Assembly (NCBI GenBank): GCA_039621445.1
Contig: CP154957.1
Span: 28,902,798-28,966,797 of the forward strand
From: Euglena gracilis
Lineage: Eukaryota; Euglenida; Euglenophyceae; Euglenales
Length of the DNA stretch: 64,000 bases
Reading direction: 5' to 3'
Below, piece by piece: positions 8,853-21,700 of the stretch. Each line of letters begins with the position of its first letter. Positions within the stretch are counted from its first letter, which is position 1. A program made the position numbers and the translations under genes. The notes under the pieces were generated by a model. It was not told the DNA's origin and searched no databases. It saw only the letters and a program-made list of their open reading frames with translations.

Positions 8853-11800
8853 CTGCATGCAGTTGTGAGAGTTTTGCAGTTGCCTGTGTACAAGCACATG
8901 TGCAGTGTTTGTGCTTCTATTTGTGCCTGTCGGTGCTTGTGTCTGTCGCAACTGTTTGTCTGTGTGTTGTGATGTGTGAATTTTTCATTAATGAATGTGT
9001 GTATGAGTGTGCACATACACATATGAACATTATGTGCATGCGTGTACACCTATATGTATACGCATTAGGCTTTTTCCAAGAAGGAGGACGGGGTCCCCGC
9101 ACTCCCCCAAACTGGGCCGGCAAAGGGCATTTACCCAAAAAAATTTCCGGTGCTTCGCGCAGAAACCCACACCGGGGCCTCTGGCCCAGGACCCCCCCCC
9201 CTGGGGTCCAGCTCCACCCCCTCCCCCCAGGTTTTTCCAAGTTAAAGATAATGCACATGCATAAGTACATGCATCATAGACTTCGAGGGCTTTGCTGTTG
9301 CAAACCTGTGAGGTCTGCATCGTGCAGGATGGCAGCATCCAGGTTAGCCCCCGCCAGCTGAGCCTTGGCCAGCACGGCGTGGGAGAGATCCACGCAGGAC
9401 AAGTCGGCCCCCCGGAGGTCCGCCGACTGCAGCCCGCACCGGCTCAGTTGCGCGCCGCGCAGCCGGCAGCCCGCCAGGCGGCTGAAGCCGAGGTCTGCCC
9501 CGCACAGGTCAGCGTTGCGCAGGTCCAGCCCGGAGAGGTCGGGGGCAGGCACTGGTGGGGCGGGGACGACCGGCCGCACTTTGCCGGAGGCGTTGTTTGG
9601 ATGGTTCTTGTGTGGTTCCTTTGTGTCTTTTCCGCTGGTCGATTTTTATTTAACCTTTTCCTTTGAAACAAACAAAGAAAAAGAGTTCGATCCGCCGTTG
9701 CGCATCACAGTTGCACCTGCACCCATATTGGGAACCAAACGCCACCGCTGAAAACACATGGGGCCGGCCACGACGTTGAAAAGGGCGTTCACTGAAGTGG
9801 AGCGCCTCCCAAGGCCGCCAGCAGAGCCAGACCCTGGCTTTGGTTCAGGAGCCGCTGTCCCGCCAGGCACGCCCCTGTGAGCTCCGCCCCTGACAGTGGA
9901 AGGGGATTTTCAGCTGGATCCCATGGCCGAAGTGACTCAACGGGGGAGAAGAGGTTCCAGGGTTGCCTCCAAAGCAAGCCTTCCTTGGCAGGGTCCGAAA
10001 TTGGAAAAACGGCCAATCTGCCGCTGCTGGCTGGACCCCATTTCGGGTTGGACGTGCCACCTCAGGCAATGCCCTGTTCATCGGACCAATTTGAGTGATT
10101 TCTTCCAGGGGTTTTCTTGAGGACACCCCCCCCCCCCAGGGAGGTCCAGCTTCCGGCTGGCAAGAAAGGCTGGCTGGAAACGAGCTGCTGGCTGGACCCC
10201 CCGGGGATAGGGGGGGGGGGTCTGGGGCTGGAGGGGGCTGGGCTGGGCTGGGTCGATGAAAAACAAAATATTTTAAAACAATTTTTCCATTTTCGACACT
10301 TTGATGGATGGAGCTAGATCAAGGCTGGGGGGCTGCGATGGAGGAAGCTGTGACGAGGGGAAAAAATGCAGCGATAGGTGAGCTGGGCAGCCCAGTTGGC
10401 TGGCCAGCCTGCAGCCGGCTGGCCCGGCCTCCAGCCGGGCTGGACCCAACTTTATTTCACTCGACCCCCCGGGGGGGGGGGGCTCCCAGCCTGAATTTGG
10501 GCTGTTGGCTGGATTTGAGCTGCTGGCTGGCTGGACTCCCCCCCGGGGGGTAGGGTCCCCTCCGGCTTAAGAAAACCCCTGGATCGGACAATAGGACAAT
10601 GTCCCACGGGTATGTTTGTCGGCCCTGTCTGCCCCCTCTCCATCCTGTGCCGCTGTGCCTTCCGTTGCGCTGCCCTCAACGCTCGCGGCGCTGGCTGGGA
10701 AGGGAGAGGCGCCGCACACCGGCGAGGGTCACTTGCTGCAACAGCGCGTCGCGGAAGACAGCGCCTGCCAGCCCCGCTCGGCTCAGGTTGGTGCCGCTGA
10801 GGGTGGCGCCCGTGAGGTCCGCATGGCTGAGGTCCATGTCAGAGGTTGTTCAGGACCCGGGAGCAGGCCGGCATCCGCTGACCCACTAACCCCTGGAGGG
10901 ATGGGTTTTTGACCCACTTTTGGGAGGTCGACTTTTGGGGTCCAAAAAGCCTGAAACCACCTCCCTGATTTTTCGGCCGGATGCCCGATCCCCCCTCCCT
11001 CCCCTGGTCTCCAACCTTTAGAAAGAACCTGTGGTCAGCATCCTGAAGGTCGGCGTCGGTCAGGTTGGCGGTGTGCAGCGTGGCATGTGACAGCCGCATG
11101 TGCCGGAGGTCCTTTCCAGACAGGTCCGTATGGGATAAATTGCACCCTGCAGAATTGAGGCCGACATGAAGTGCAACAAAGTCAAAATAAACAGCCACAC
11201 GGCCAAAGTGCCAAAATTCAAAAAAAGAAGAAGATCAAATACTTGAGGGAACAAACATCACAAACCAGATTGAAAAATGTGTTAGAGTTTGACATAAACG
11301 TCATGGGTGTCACCAGCCATGCATACCATGCAGGCTATTTCATGACTGTTGCAAAGCACACATGTAAGTTGGAGCAGTCAGGTTTGAATGAGCCAGAGAC
11401 GAGACCAAGTGTCAAAAAGCACACCCTGTAACTGAGCTTCGGACATGGTGGCGTTGGCCAAAATGCAGTGGCTGAGGTCACTTCCTTGGAGGTCAGTACG
11501 TCTGAAGGATAAAACAGGACTGTCTGAAAACTTGGCCAAAAGCGGCAACCCGATACCAAGGGCAGCATTGCTTCATCTCCCTTTTCCAAAACAGCGGGCA
11601 ACGCCACCGACACACCGGAGGATGGCTCGGGACAGGTCCGCCGCGCTGAGGTCGGCCGCGGTCAGCGTCGCGAGGTAGAGGTCCGCCCCGGACAGGTTGG
11701 CGCAGGGCAGCTTGGCCCCTGCCAGCACCGCGTGGGAGAGGTTTGTTTCGGACAGGTTGCTAGCGGTGAGGTCGACCCCCGTGAGGTCCCGCCGGGAGAA

Positions 11801-12700
11801 ATTACAGCCTGAGGAGGGGGAGGTCCAGCACGGGTGCCCTGGATACGGAGGGGGGGGGGCGACCAGGAGGACCAACTGACACTCTCAGTGAATTGAACGG
11901 CTGGGCTTGCTTTCCAATTTTCCTGCAATTTTCATCCAATTTTTTTGATGCAAAAGTACATGGCAACTCAAAGTGACCTCTCCCAGAAAATGTGTTCTCA
12001 GCCCCCCTTCCTGACATGAAGTGACACACCGAACATTGGCACATGACATGCTCGATTTGCATTTAGACCCATAGAGTTCAAAGTGCCTCTTCCCGCTTAA
12101 GAGAGGGGGAAAGAAATGGGGAAATGGGGGTGGGGGCGGAAGGAAATTTCTTAGCACAACGGATCAGAGATGGGGGCACCAGCGTATGCAACACATGCTA
12201 TGTCTTTCACACCTTTGAGGACAACCTCTTGGCAGATAGCAAACCGGAGGTCACTGTCGTCCCATTGAACATCTGCCAAGGTGCACCGCAAGAAGGCGTC
12301 CACCAAGAAGCTGATTTTGGGGAATGGGTGGAGGAATCAAATACAAGAGCAAATGGCCGTAAACTTTTCTCCTTTGTTCAAACAAACCCCGCAAAGATCA
12401 TCAGCATGCCAGCATAAAAAGATACTCACTTTCTTCCACAGTGTTGATTGTGTTGATTGATTGATCATAGAGGTTTTGAGAAAGAAAACCCAAATATTCA
12501 AAGAGCAGATCTTCGAATCCTGAAAAACAACAGAGAATGCCTGGGTGCGACAAAGTGCAGTTCATCAGGCGTGCGCCACCCAGCTTAGCAGCTGTGAGGT
12601 CCGCGTCCATAAAGTTTGCTCTGAGCAGGCTGGCCCCAGTGAGGTCACACCCTGAGGTACATGTGCAGCAAGCAGCAGATGTTGCCAACACCCACCCACC

Positions 12701-12744
<44 letters not shown>

Positions 12745-15700
12745 TATGCCTTACCAAACACCAAAGCTTGAATTGGTTTAAAATGGCAACGGCCAAAAAA
12801 ATGTTTGCCGATGTTTTGGAACCAGGAAAAAGAAAACACAAAAACGCTTGGCTGCGAACCTGTCCAAGCAACAAGGGAAAGGGGGAATCAACAAGAGAAA
12901 CCTTCAGGTGAAGAGGAAGATTGCCCCCTTCGGTGAGAGGAGGTAGATACAAAGGGAGTTTGTCGGTGTTCTCAGGATTGCAGGAGTTTTGGCGGCACAC
13001 ATTGGCTTTGGGAATGCAGGTGGAGGGGGCAGACCGACCAGGGTGGCGGAGATGAAGAGGGCGTCATCCACAACGGCGTCCCGAAGGCAAGGTTGGGTTT
13101 TGTTTTTGTATTTTTGGGGGGGTCCCAAAATCGGCCCAAAAATTTTGGGGGGGTACCCAAAAATCAAATTTTTGGGTCTCCATTGACGATGAGAGAAAAC
13201 CATGGGAAAACAATGGTCGACATCCGCAAAGTCACGAAGGGGCTGTCGCTCAGAGTTGTCCTGAACACACCCCGCCTGCTTGAAACACTTTCTGGCGGTT
13301 TACTTTTCAGTAGTCAGACCATCCCCCACCCAGTTAGTCCAGTTAGTTTAGTTAGTACAATTCTGGATCCTGAAATTTTTTGGGGCCACAAGGCCTTTCA
13401 AAATGCCCCAAAATGCAATTTTCTGTTCGAGACATGTAAAACCCCCCAAATAATACCCCCCGGGGTAATATTTTTTCGCCTGAAGTCCCGGCGCGAGGGG
13501 GGGGGGTATTATTTCCCAAAAATTTTCGAAAATTTTTGAAGTTCCGTAGGAGCAAAAATAGTGCCAAAACCCCCCTTTGGGATCATTTTTTTTGTACTTT
13601 CTCATGAAATTTAGCATTTCTTGGAGGCCAGATAATCCAGAAAAATCGATTTTTTTCGTAATTTATTGTTAGAGATTGTGATTTTTACCTACATTTTCAG
13701 GTCAAAAATCCGGGCTTTCGGCCCGAAACTGGGGGAGGGGGGTATTATTTTCGTGGCCGAAGTCGTACCCCGGGGGGGGGGTATTATTTGGGGGGGGGAT
13801 TATTTGGGGGGAGGGTTTACAATGATCACACCCCCCCCAATCAGAGGCCACAATTCTGGAGGGCATGATTTTCCCTCCGAAAATAACAGTCTGGATTCCA
13901 ACGGTCACCCCTTATCAGAATCCACAATTTTGTTGTACCATTCCCCCCCCAGTGTATAAACACTGGCCTTGTATAAGCACTGCCCCCCCCCGGTGCGCTT
14001 CCATCCTTTTGGACGTGTTGGACAGGAATCCTGCTTTGCACGCGGGGTCGGTGGTTCGATCCCGGCTGCAGCCCCAGGGATTACCCGGGGTGGGTCCAGC
14101 CAGACTCCCCCGGAGGGCCCAGAGGGGGGTGAGATATACTTTTGGGCGCCGCAGGCGCAGAAAATTTTGAAAAAAATGGCTTTTCTTGGCCAAAATCGGC
14201 CTTTTTTAGGTAGTTAGGGGTTAGGGGTCAAATTTTTCAAAGAGGGGGTCCCAAAAATACAAATTTTTGGTGTTTTTGGGGGGGGTACCCAAAAAACAAA
14301 ATTTTGGGGGGGGACCCAAAACCCAAAACCCAACCTTGCCGAAGGAGAGCGTGGCTCAGATCCGCCCCGCAGAACCGGTGGCAGGCGGCACACCAAAAAC
14401 TCCAGGTGTTGCGGTCAAGTGCACTGCGGGTCAACCCGGGCCCAAATGTGTGGGACTTAGCCCCATGCCGGCAATGCTGTGAAGGTGTTTGCTGGAAATA
14501 GGCCTTTTGGGGGGGGGGGCCTTTTGAGGCATTTCTGTTCAAGACACAATTTGGGGCAAAGGTTGTTGAGGAGGGCCTGATTGGGGAGAGGTGGTAGGTC
14601 GATAAGCAGCCACAGAGGAGACACCGTAACGCTTTGAGATTTCACTTGAAGAAATCATTAACGGCATGGATGTATCTTCGACCCAGAATGGGAAAGGGCG
14701 GTGCTTCCCCCCCCCCCCGTGTGCCCAGGTCCATTTGTTGTATCTATTCACAGACAAGACCATCAGCCTCCCCTCCAGCTTGCCAAATCCACCCATTCTC
14801 TCTTCAAAAGCCACAAAAGCCAACCGCACCTGAACCAGCAGCAGCCACCCCCTGGCCGGGCCTTGGACAGGTCGCGGCCGGAGAAGTCCCTCCGGCTCAG
14901 GCTGGCGCCGGAGAAGTCCGCACCGGTGAGGACGCTGCCCTGGAGGTCCGCCTCCGACAGCGTGGCATGGGCAAGGGAGGCCCCCACCAGGACGCTGTGC
15001 GCGAGGCGAGCGTGGGTCAGCGTCGCGTGGGACAGCTTCGCCTCTGTCAGGTCCGCCCTCTCACAGTTGGCATGGCTGTGGTGGGGGGGGGGGCAGGGCT
15101 ACGGCAGGAGGAGGCTCCGTAGGAGGAGGCTCTCCAGCCTCCTCGAACGTGCTCAAACGACGTTCGAGGAGGCTCGAGTCTCCTCGAACCACCTCGAACA
15201 TACGCTAGACCATAAAACTGAAAGCAACAAACATATATTTTCAACTAATTTCAACTCCCTTTTGTTGCCGATGCCCTCTTGAACGCAACTGTTCGGAGGC
15301 CCTTGTGTTACATATGCCTAGCATGTGCAAATCCCCTTTGTTGTGCAAGTTCGTTTTGTAGGCAACTTTTTGCAGGGGGCCTCCAAAACACCCCACGTAG
15401 GAGGAGGCTCTCGATCATGCTCGAACGACATTCGAGGAGGCTCGAGAGTCTCTTCGAATGTCGTTTGAGGTCATTTGAGGAGGATCGAGAGCCTCCTTGA
15501 ATGTTGTTCGAGGTCGTTCGAGGTGGTTCGAGGAGACTGTTTAATTCCCCCCTGAGGGGGGAGCTTAAAATCGTTCGAGGAGGCTCAAGCTCAAACGTTC
15601 GAGCTGGAGCCTCCTCCTACGGTAACCCCCCCCGTGGCGGGGGGTGAGGATAGGCACCCCCCAGCAAGAAGCTGATCTCACTTGTGAGGAGAGAGGGGGG

Positions 15701-18700
15701 ACAAACAGTACATGGTTTCAGAAACCAGGCACAAAAAAAATTGAAGTGAAAGTTCGCCAGCATGTTCTGCATAAGAACCATTACCCAGTGAGGCAGGAGG
15801 ACCTGAGGTTGGAGTTGCTGAGGTCCGCCCCGCACAGCCGCACTGACTGCAGCGCTGCGCCGGAGGCATTGGCTCCCATTAGCACGGCCCCCGCCATGCT
15901 TGTGCTTATCAACCGGGGGGGGAGGGGGGGGTGGGTGCTAGAGGGTGCCTGTCCCTAGCAGGCACCCCCCCCCCCCGGGGGGATAGGGGTCCAGGGGGGG
16001 ACCCAGAAAATTTTCATTGAAAATGGCCTTTTCCGGGCCCCCGGCGCCTTCGGCGCCGGGGTCGGAGGGGGGTGCCTGCAAGGGGCAGGCACCCCCCAAA
16101 ACCCTACCCCTGGGGGGGGGTCGGATCGGGTGCTATGGGGTGCCTGCCCCTAGCACCCCCCCCCGTGGGGTAGGCACCCGACTAAGCACAAGCCTGGCCC
16201 CCGCCATGTCCGCCTCAGTAAACGTGGCATGGGAGACGTCCGAGAAGGCGAGGTTGGTGCCGAGCAGCCGGCAGTGGGAAAAATTGACATGCGGGAAAGA
16301 GCGGTGCTGCAGTTCCACGCCGGAGAGGTCCGCGTGGAGGAAGTGCACCCTGTTGAGATGCGAAAAAAAAAAAGAGGAACAAAAATTTCTTGCCTGAACC
16401 AGAAGGCGAACCGGCCAGGGGGAAGGGAGGGTCAATCCATTCCACAAAAGAGGTTGTTAGGGGAAGGAAGAGGGGCAGCCCGCCCAGAAAAGAAATGGAC
16501 GGAGGCAAAATACTGCTGCGGCAATAGCCCCCGGAAACCCAATGCCCCGTTTTGGCGATCAGTCAAAACTCTAACCCAAACTGCCACCCTTCGTTCAAAA
16601 CAAAGCCCAGGCACACCCCGTTAAGTTGGTGTCCTTCAGGACCGCGTTTGCCAGGCAGGCGTTGGTCAGGATGGCGTCGGCGAGGTTGGCGCCGCTGAGG
16701 TCGGCCCGGCTGAGATTCGCGCCCTGCAGCGACGCAGCCCCCTCAGGGACCCTTCTGGCGATGGGAAGGGGTCGGCAAGGCAGAAGGTACCGCGTCCATC
16801 ACGAGCCACCATCGTCTGTGGCTGACCGATGCCACCCGCCCCCCCCCTACTGGTGCGTGGCGCCTCCTACCGAGGGTTCCTTGGCACAGAGGTTGAAGCC
16901 GCGGAGGTCCTTGCAGCAGAGGTCCACCAGGTGTAGGTCCGCCCCCTGCAGGGAGTCAAGAGAAGGGGCCGGCCCGGACCACCTTCCACTTCCACTTCCA
17001 CACCTTCAACTGCCTCAGGGCCGAGGGCCCGACGGCGTCAGAATTGCAACAGCGGTGCCTCAGCCATGGCCTCCCTGTCCCATCGACCGGTCAAAAAAAG
17101 GCACTCCACCAACGACCAGCTTCTGTGATGTGGGGGTCAAAGCAGACTGACCAAGGTTTGGGGCAGGGGTTGTTTTAAGACTGAGGGGGTCCCCCCACCC
17201 ACCCACACATCCCCTGGAGGGGGGGCCGGGGGGTCCCGGGGACCCACTTACTTCCCCGAAAATAGCCAAAAAAATTTGCGAAAATGCTGAAAATAGCACT
17301 TATCAAAAATTTTCTGTGCCTTCAGCACCGAAAAGTATATCCCACTCCCTGGGGGTCCCCCAGGGGGGGGGGGGGGCTCGGCCAGACCCACCAGGGTGTG
17401 ACGTAGAGCTGAGCTCTTTGGGAGACCACACCGGCCCGGCCCGGCCGGCGGCCCGGTCCGGCCGGCGGCCCGGTGGCCCAGCCCGGCCAGGCCAGGCCGG
17501 CTCGGCCGGCTGCCAGGCCCGGGCCGGGGCCGGGGGGTTGAAAAACGCTCATTTTCGGCTCAAAAACAGTTTTCCAGGTCCGGGAGGCCAAAAAACATGG
17601 TTTTGGGCAAAAAAAAATCGATTTTTTTCGTTTTTTTGACCCAGAACTGACCCAAAATGGGCCAAAACGAGCCCAAAGCAGGGGGGTATAGAAGCCTGGG
17701 GGGTCCGGATCGGAAATTTTTTTTCGCTCAAAAACACTTTTTTGATGTTCTAAAGTTTTTGAGCAAAAAAAAATTTCAAATTTTAGTTCCCAACCTGCCC
17801 TCCCGACCCCCCTCGCTCAACCGCCCTCGGACCCCCGCAGGGGTCCCCGAACACCCAAAACTGGCCCAAAATAGCACAACCAGGCACCGGGAACGTCAAA
17901 AAACGGTCAATCCCCCCCCCTAAACCTCATGATTGACCCCCTGGTCTGGGTCCCAACTCCTCGTCTAGCCCGAGATACGGCCCATTTACGGTTTCGGGCC
18001 CCGAACGGGCCCGAAATGGGCAAAACTGGCAAAACTGGCCCAAAACCACAAAACGACCGGATCTCGGGCCCGGCGAGGAGTTGGCCCAAACCGCGCATAC
18101 CAATCGATAGGGCGTCCCAAAGTTATGGAAGGAGGTACTCTTTACTTTCCCGCAACTCCGCAGCGTTTTCGAGATATTTCGAATTTTTCAATTTTTGACC
18201 CCAAAATGACCCTGCAATTTTGCCAAAAAAAACGGTAGACGGCTTTTTTTGCTCGGGCCATTACTCCGGACTGGCGTGGAGTTAGGGCTATTATGGGGGC
18301 TCGTTAGAAACCTGGGATCGTCTCCTAGCATATAGGCCATTCACTTTGGGAACCCAGAAATCAGGTCACATCGATAATCCGCGGGTGTCCCGGGGGCGGG
18401 GGGGGGGGCGGGGGTCGGACCCCCATCCGGCCGGGGTGGTAAGCTTCGCTCTTACTCTAAAGAGATAAGAGCTCAGCGACCCACCCTCCCCACCTCCCCC
18501 CCAGGTCTAAGACTTAAAACTATGCAGCAGCTTCCCGTGTCCCCATCTGCATGGCCGGCGACACCTGCAGCAGCGCGCCAGCCCAGGTCGCGTTTGTCAG
18601 AATGGCCCCGCTCAGCTTGGCGTTGCTCAGGTTCGCATGGCAGAGGTTGGCGCCCGTGAAGTCCGCCCGCTGCAGGTTGGCTCCGCAGAGGTCGGCGTGG

Positions 18701-21700
18701 GAGAGGTCGGCCCCACTGAAGTTGCAGAGGGAGAGGTCGGCGCCACGGAAATCCCGTCCCTTGAGGGTGACGGCCGACAGGTTGGCACCCTGCGGCGCAC
18801 GCCATGGAGCCCACTGCCTCCATTCCACAGCGACATATAAAATGCCATATCCATATATCCATATATCCATTTCTATGTATACATGTATAAATAGCATATG
18901 CAGGTCGCAAACAATTCTGTGAACAATCACGGCGCAGAGAATCTGAAGTATGCCAGACACCGCTGTTTCGCTTTTGTGCCAAGCTGGATCGTAAGCTTAC
19001 AAAATGGTTTGGAGGTGTGCCCTGAGCGTCGGGAGCACGGTTGCCGGGCCTCGACACACCTGCAGCTGTGCCTCCGCCAGGGAGGCGTCGGTCAGGTCGG
19101 CCCCGGAGAGGTCCGCGCGGAGCAGGAACGCCCCATCGAGGGCGGCAGCCGCCAGGTTGGCGCGGCCCAGGCAGGCGTCGATGAGGTTGGCGCGGCGGAG
19201 GTCGCAGCGGGACAGGTTGGGGGCCGGGGTTGTTGAGTTGGGGGGAGGCTGGGCCCGACAAGCGTATTGCGTGTATGAGTGTGACATTGCCCTGACGTCC
19301 GGCCTCATATTGGCATGGCTAACAACCTTCATACCACTTCTGCCCACACTGCTCTGCGAAGTCCAAGCGATGCGGTGGCCACTATGCCAGAAACTGCAGG
19401 GGGGTTGAGTTGAGTTGATGGCTTCTCATCCAGACGCAAAATAAACCCACAAAGGATTTGAAGGCCACCCCCAAACACCAAGGGTCATCATGGAGTAGCT
19501 TGTTTCCATCAAACCCTGTCATAGGAAGCGAACTGCCGCCCCTGGAGGTCCACCCCAGTCAGCGTGGCTCCTTGCAGGCCCAGGCTTCTTTTTAGAAGAA
19601 AGCAAAAAAAATGCACATTTGAAAAGAGCTTTATTCCATCAACCAGGGGGTGCCTTGTGCCATGGGGTGCCTGCCCATAGCAGGCAACCCCTCCCGGGGG
19701 GGGGTCACTTTCAGACCCTGGTGCCTGCCGACCAAGCCAATTTTCCCTTCTTGAAAATGCTTTTTGGGCCCCTGGCACCTTTGGCACCGGGGGGTGTGCT
19801 ATAGCACCACCCATCCCAGAACCGGACCCCGGGGGCAGAAAGTGCCCTACCCCCCTGTTTGCTCATAGCACCCACTCCATGGGGGTGTGGACTTTTAAGG
19901 AGAACCCTGATCCAGAAAAAGCCCAACCCCATTCTTCATCATCACTTGACGTTTTCTTTTTATACAGTATATGGGGTTCAAATCATAAACATAAATGATG
20001 GGAAACAAAAATGGCGGGGAAAAATCTTCGGTTTTAGAAAAATGAAGATCTTTCACAGAAAAATGGTAGTAATTTTCCCCATTGTGATGAAATTTTCGGC
20101 AAAAAAGGCAGCTCAAAATTGTGGGGAAAAAAAAGTGGTCAAAATAGTCTTGCCCTTTTTTTGTGATTCTTCACAACAAAACAGTCCCCAAAATGACCAT
20201 ATACCATATCTCCGACTTTTTTGTGTGCGGAATTTGACTAACCCTGAACGTGCCCCCACCCAAAGGACATAGAAAGGGTATGGGAGAAAATGACGGGGAA
20301 AAAAATGATGACAAAAGGGGGTGGTTCATTTTGTTCCCGCCATTTTTGTCAGGACTGTGGGGGTACCTCAAAAAAAAAACCACTCAAAACCACCATTTCC
20401 CCACCATTGATATTAATTCAAAATTCGAAAAAAAATTATCCAAACCCGCTGCTTCGGAACCCTGGGGATCTTTTGGGCTAAAGAGAAGCCGGTGGAGGAG
20501 AGCCCCGCTGAGGTTGGCGTCCCTGGAAGGGGCAACCGGGAGGCACACTGGGGATGCTCCCCATCGTTCGATCAAAATGACCCCAACAATTTTATCAAGT
20601 GCAAATAAAAACAGCCCAGTTCAAAAAGTCCGTGAAACCTTTTCCCAAAATCGAAAAGTAACCTGGGGGTTCTCTGAGCATACCATCTCCCCCCCGATCG
20701 TGTCCCATATCAGCCAAAGGGTCCGGCCAGGGTCCGCCAAAAGAAATTTGTTGACCTCCCCCCAATCTTGTCCCCCCCCCCGATCTTGTCCCATACCCGG
20801 GCTAACGTCAGCCGGGGTATGGGACAAGATAGGGGGGGAGGATGGGCAGGGGGGGGGGGAATGCGCTGGACGGCCCTCGGAAAAAATGCGCAAAAAATGC
20901 GCAAAAAAATGCGCAAAAAAGTGCGCAAAAAATGCGCTGAGTGACATTGTGACATTCCTAAGGGGAAAAAGGACTTAGAAAAATTTCCAACAGTAAACCC
21001 AAAATTAAACCAAAATCACCAAAAAGAGCTGAAATGAAGGCATTTTGGCAAAAAATGCATGACCAAGGCGTCACTCTCCGTTCACCATAACCAACAATGT
21101 CAGCCCATAGCCAACATTCACCATAGCCAACAATGCCCCTTACTTGTGACCAGGGGATTCCCGCCTTGGTTACGTGTCAATGTGGGGTCTCTGAAACCCC
21201 CAGTGTCCTCATCGTCATTGGATGAGAACCCACACCACATCACCCAAGGGTTTTCTCTTGAGGCGGGTCCCTTCGGTGAAGGAAAAAAAAAGTGCGAAAA
21301 TGGGTTCGTTGGTTACAGAAATGGGTCAGTTGAACGTGGGCAAAATTCGGTGAGCATGTGATTTGGGTGGAAAATGTGCAAAAATGGCAAAATGTGCAAA
21401 ATTGGGCAAAAATGCGCAAAAAAATGCGCAAAAAATGGAAAATGTGCAAAAATGGGGGGGGAATGTGCAGAAATGTGCAAAAAAAATGCGCAAAAATGCG
21501 CATTTTTGAAAAATTGACAAAAATGCGCAAAAAATGCGCAAAAATGCGGGAAAATGCGCAGCGCATTCCCCCCCTGATGGTGTTCCTGCCCTTCGCAAAG
21601 ATGCAATCCTGTCACTGCCAACTTTTGCTCTCACGCCCTGGCTGTTGCTCTGAATTGCAAACGTTATCCAAGTGCCAGAACGATGTCGAGATGTGTGCCT

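Larger units (their letters stand above)
13088..14338. mobile_element. 1.25-kb TIR insertion inside a pentapeptide exon
   Basis: Inverted ends CAAGGTTGGGTTTTG bound the insertion. The 7-bp sequence CCTTCGG is duplicated on each side (14,339-14,345 and 13,081-13,087, minus-strand reading). Removing element plus one duplicate would restore a continuous exon in frame and in pentad register (SHALLRDAVVDDALF). Direct repeats of the motif TTTTTGGGGGGGTACCC lie near both ends, and a second MITE (13,436-13,823) is nested inside. Confidence 0.7.

Noticed and set aside
8504-9361. 285-codon plus-strand frame
   Set aside because: It is antisense to two pentapeptide exons and the intron between them. It runs through a repeat element and has no coherent motif.
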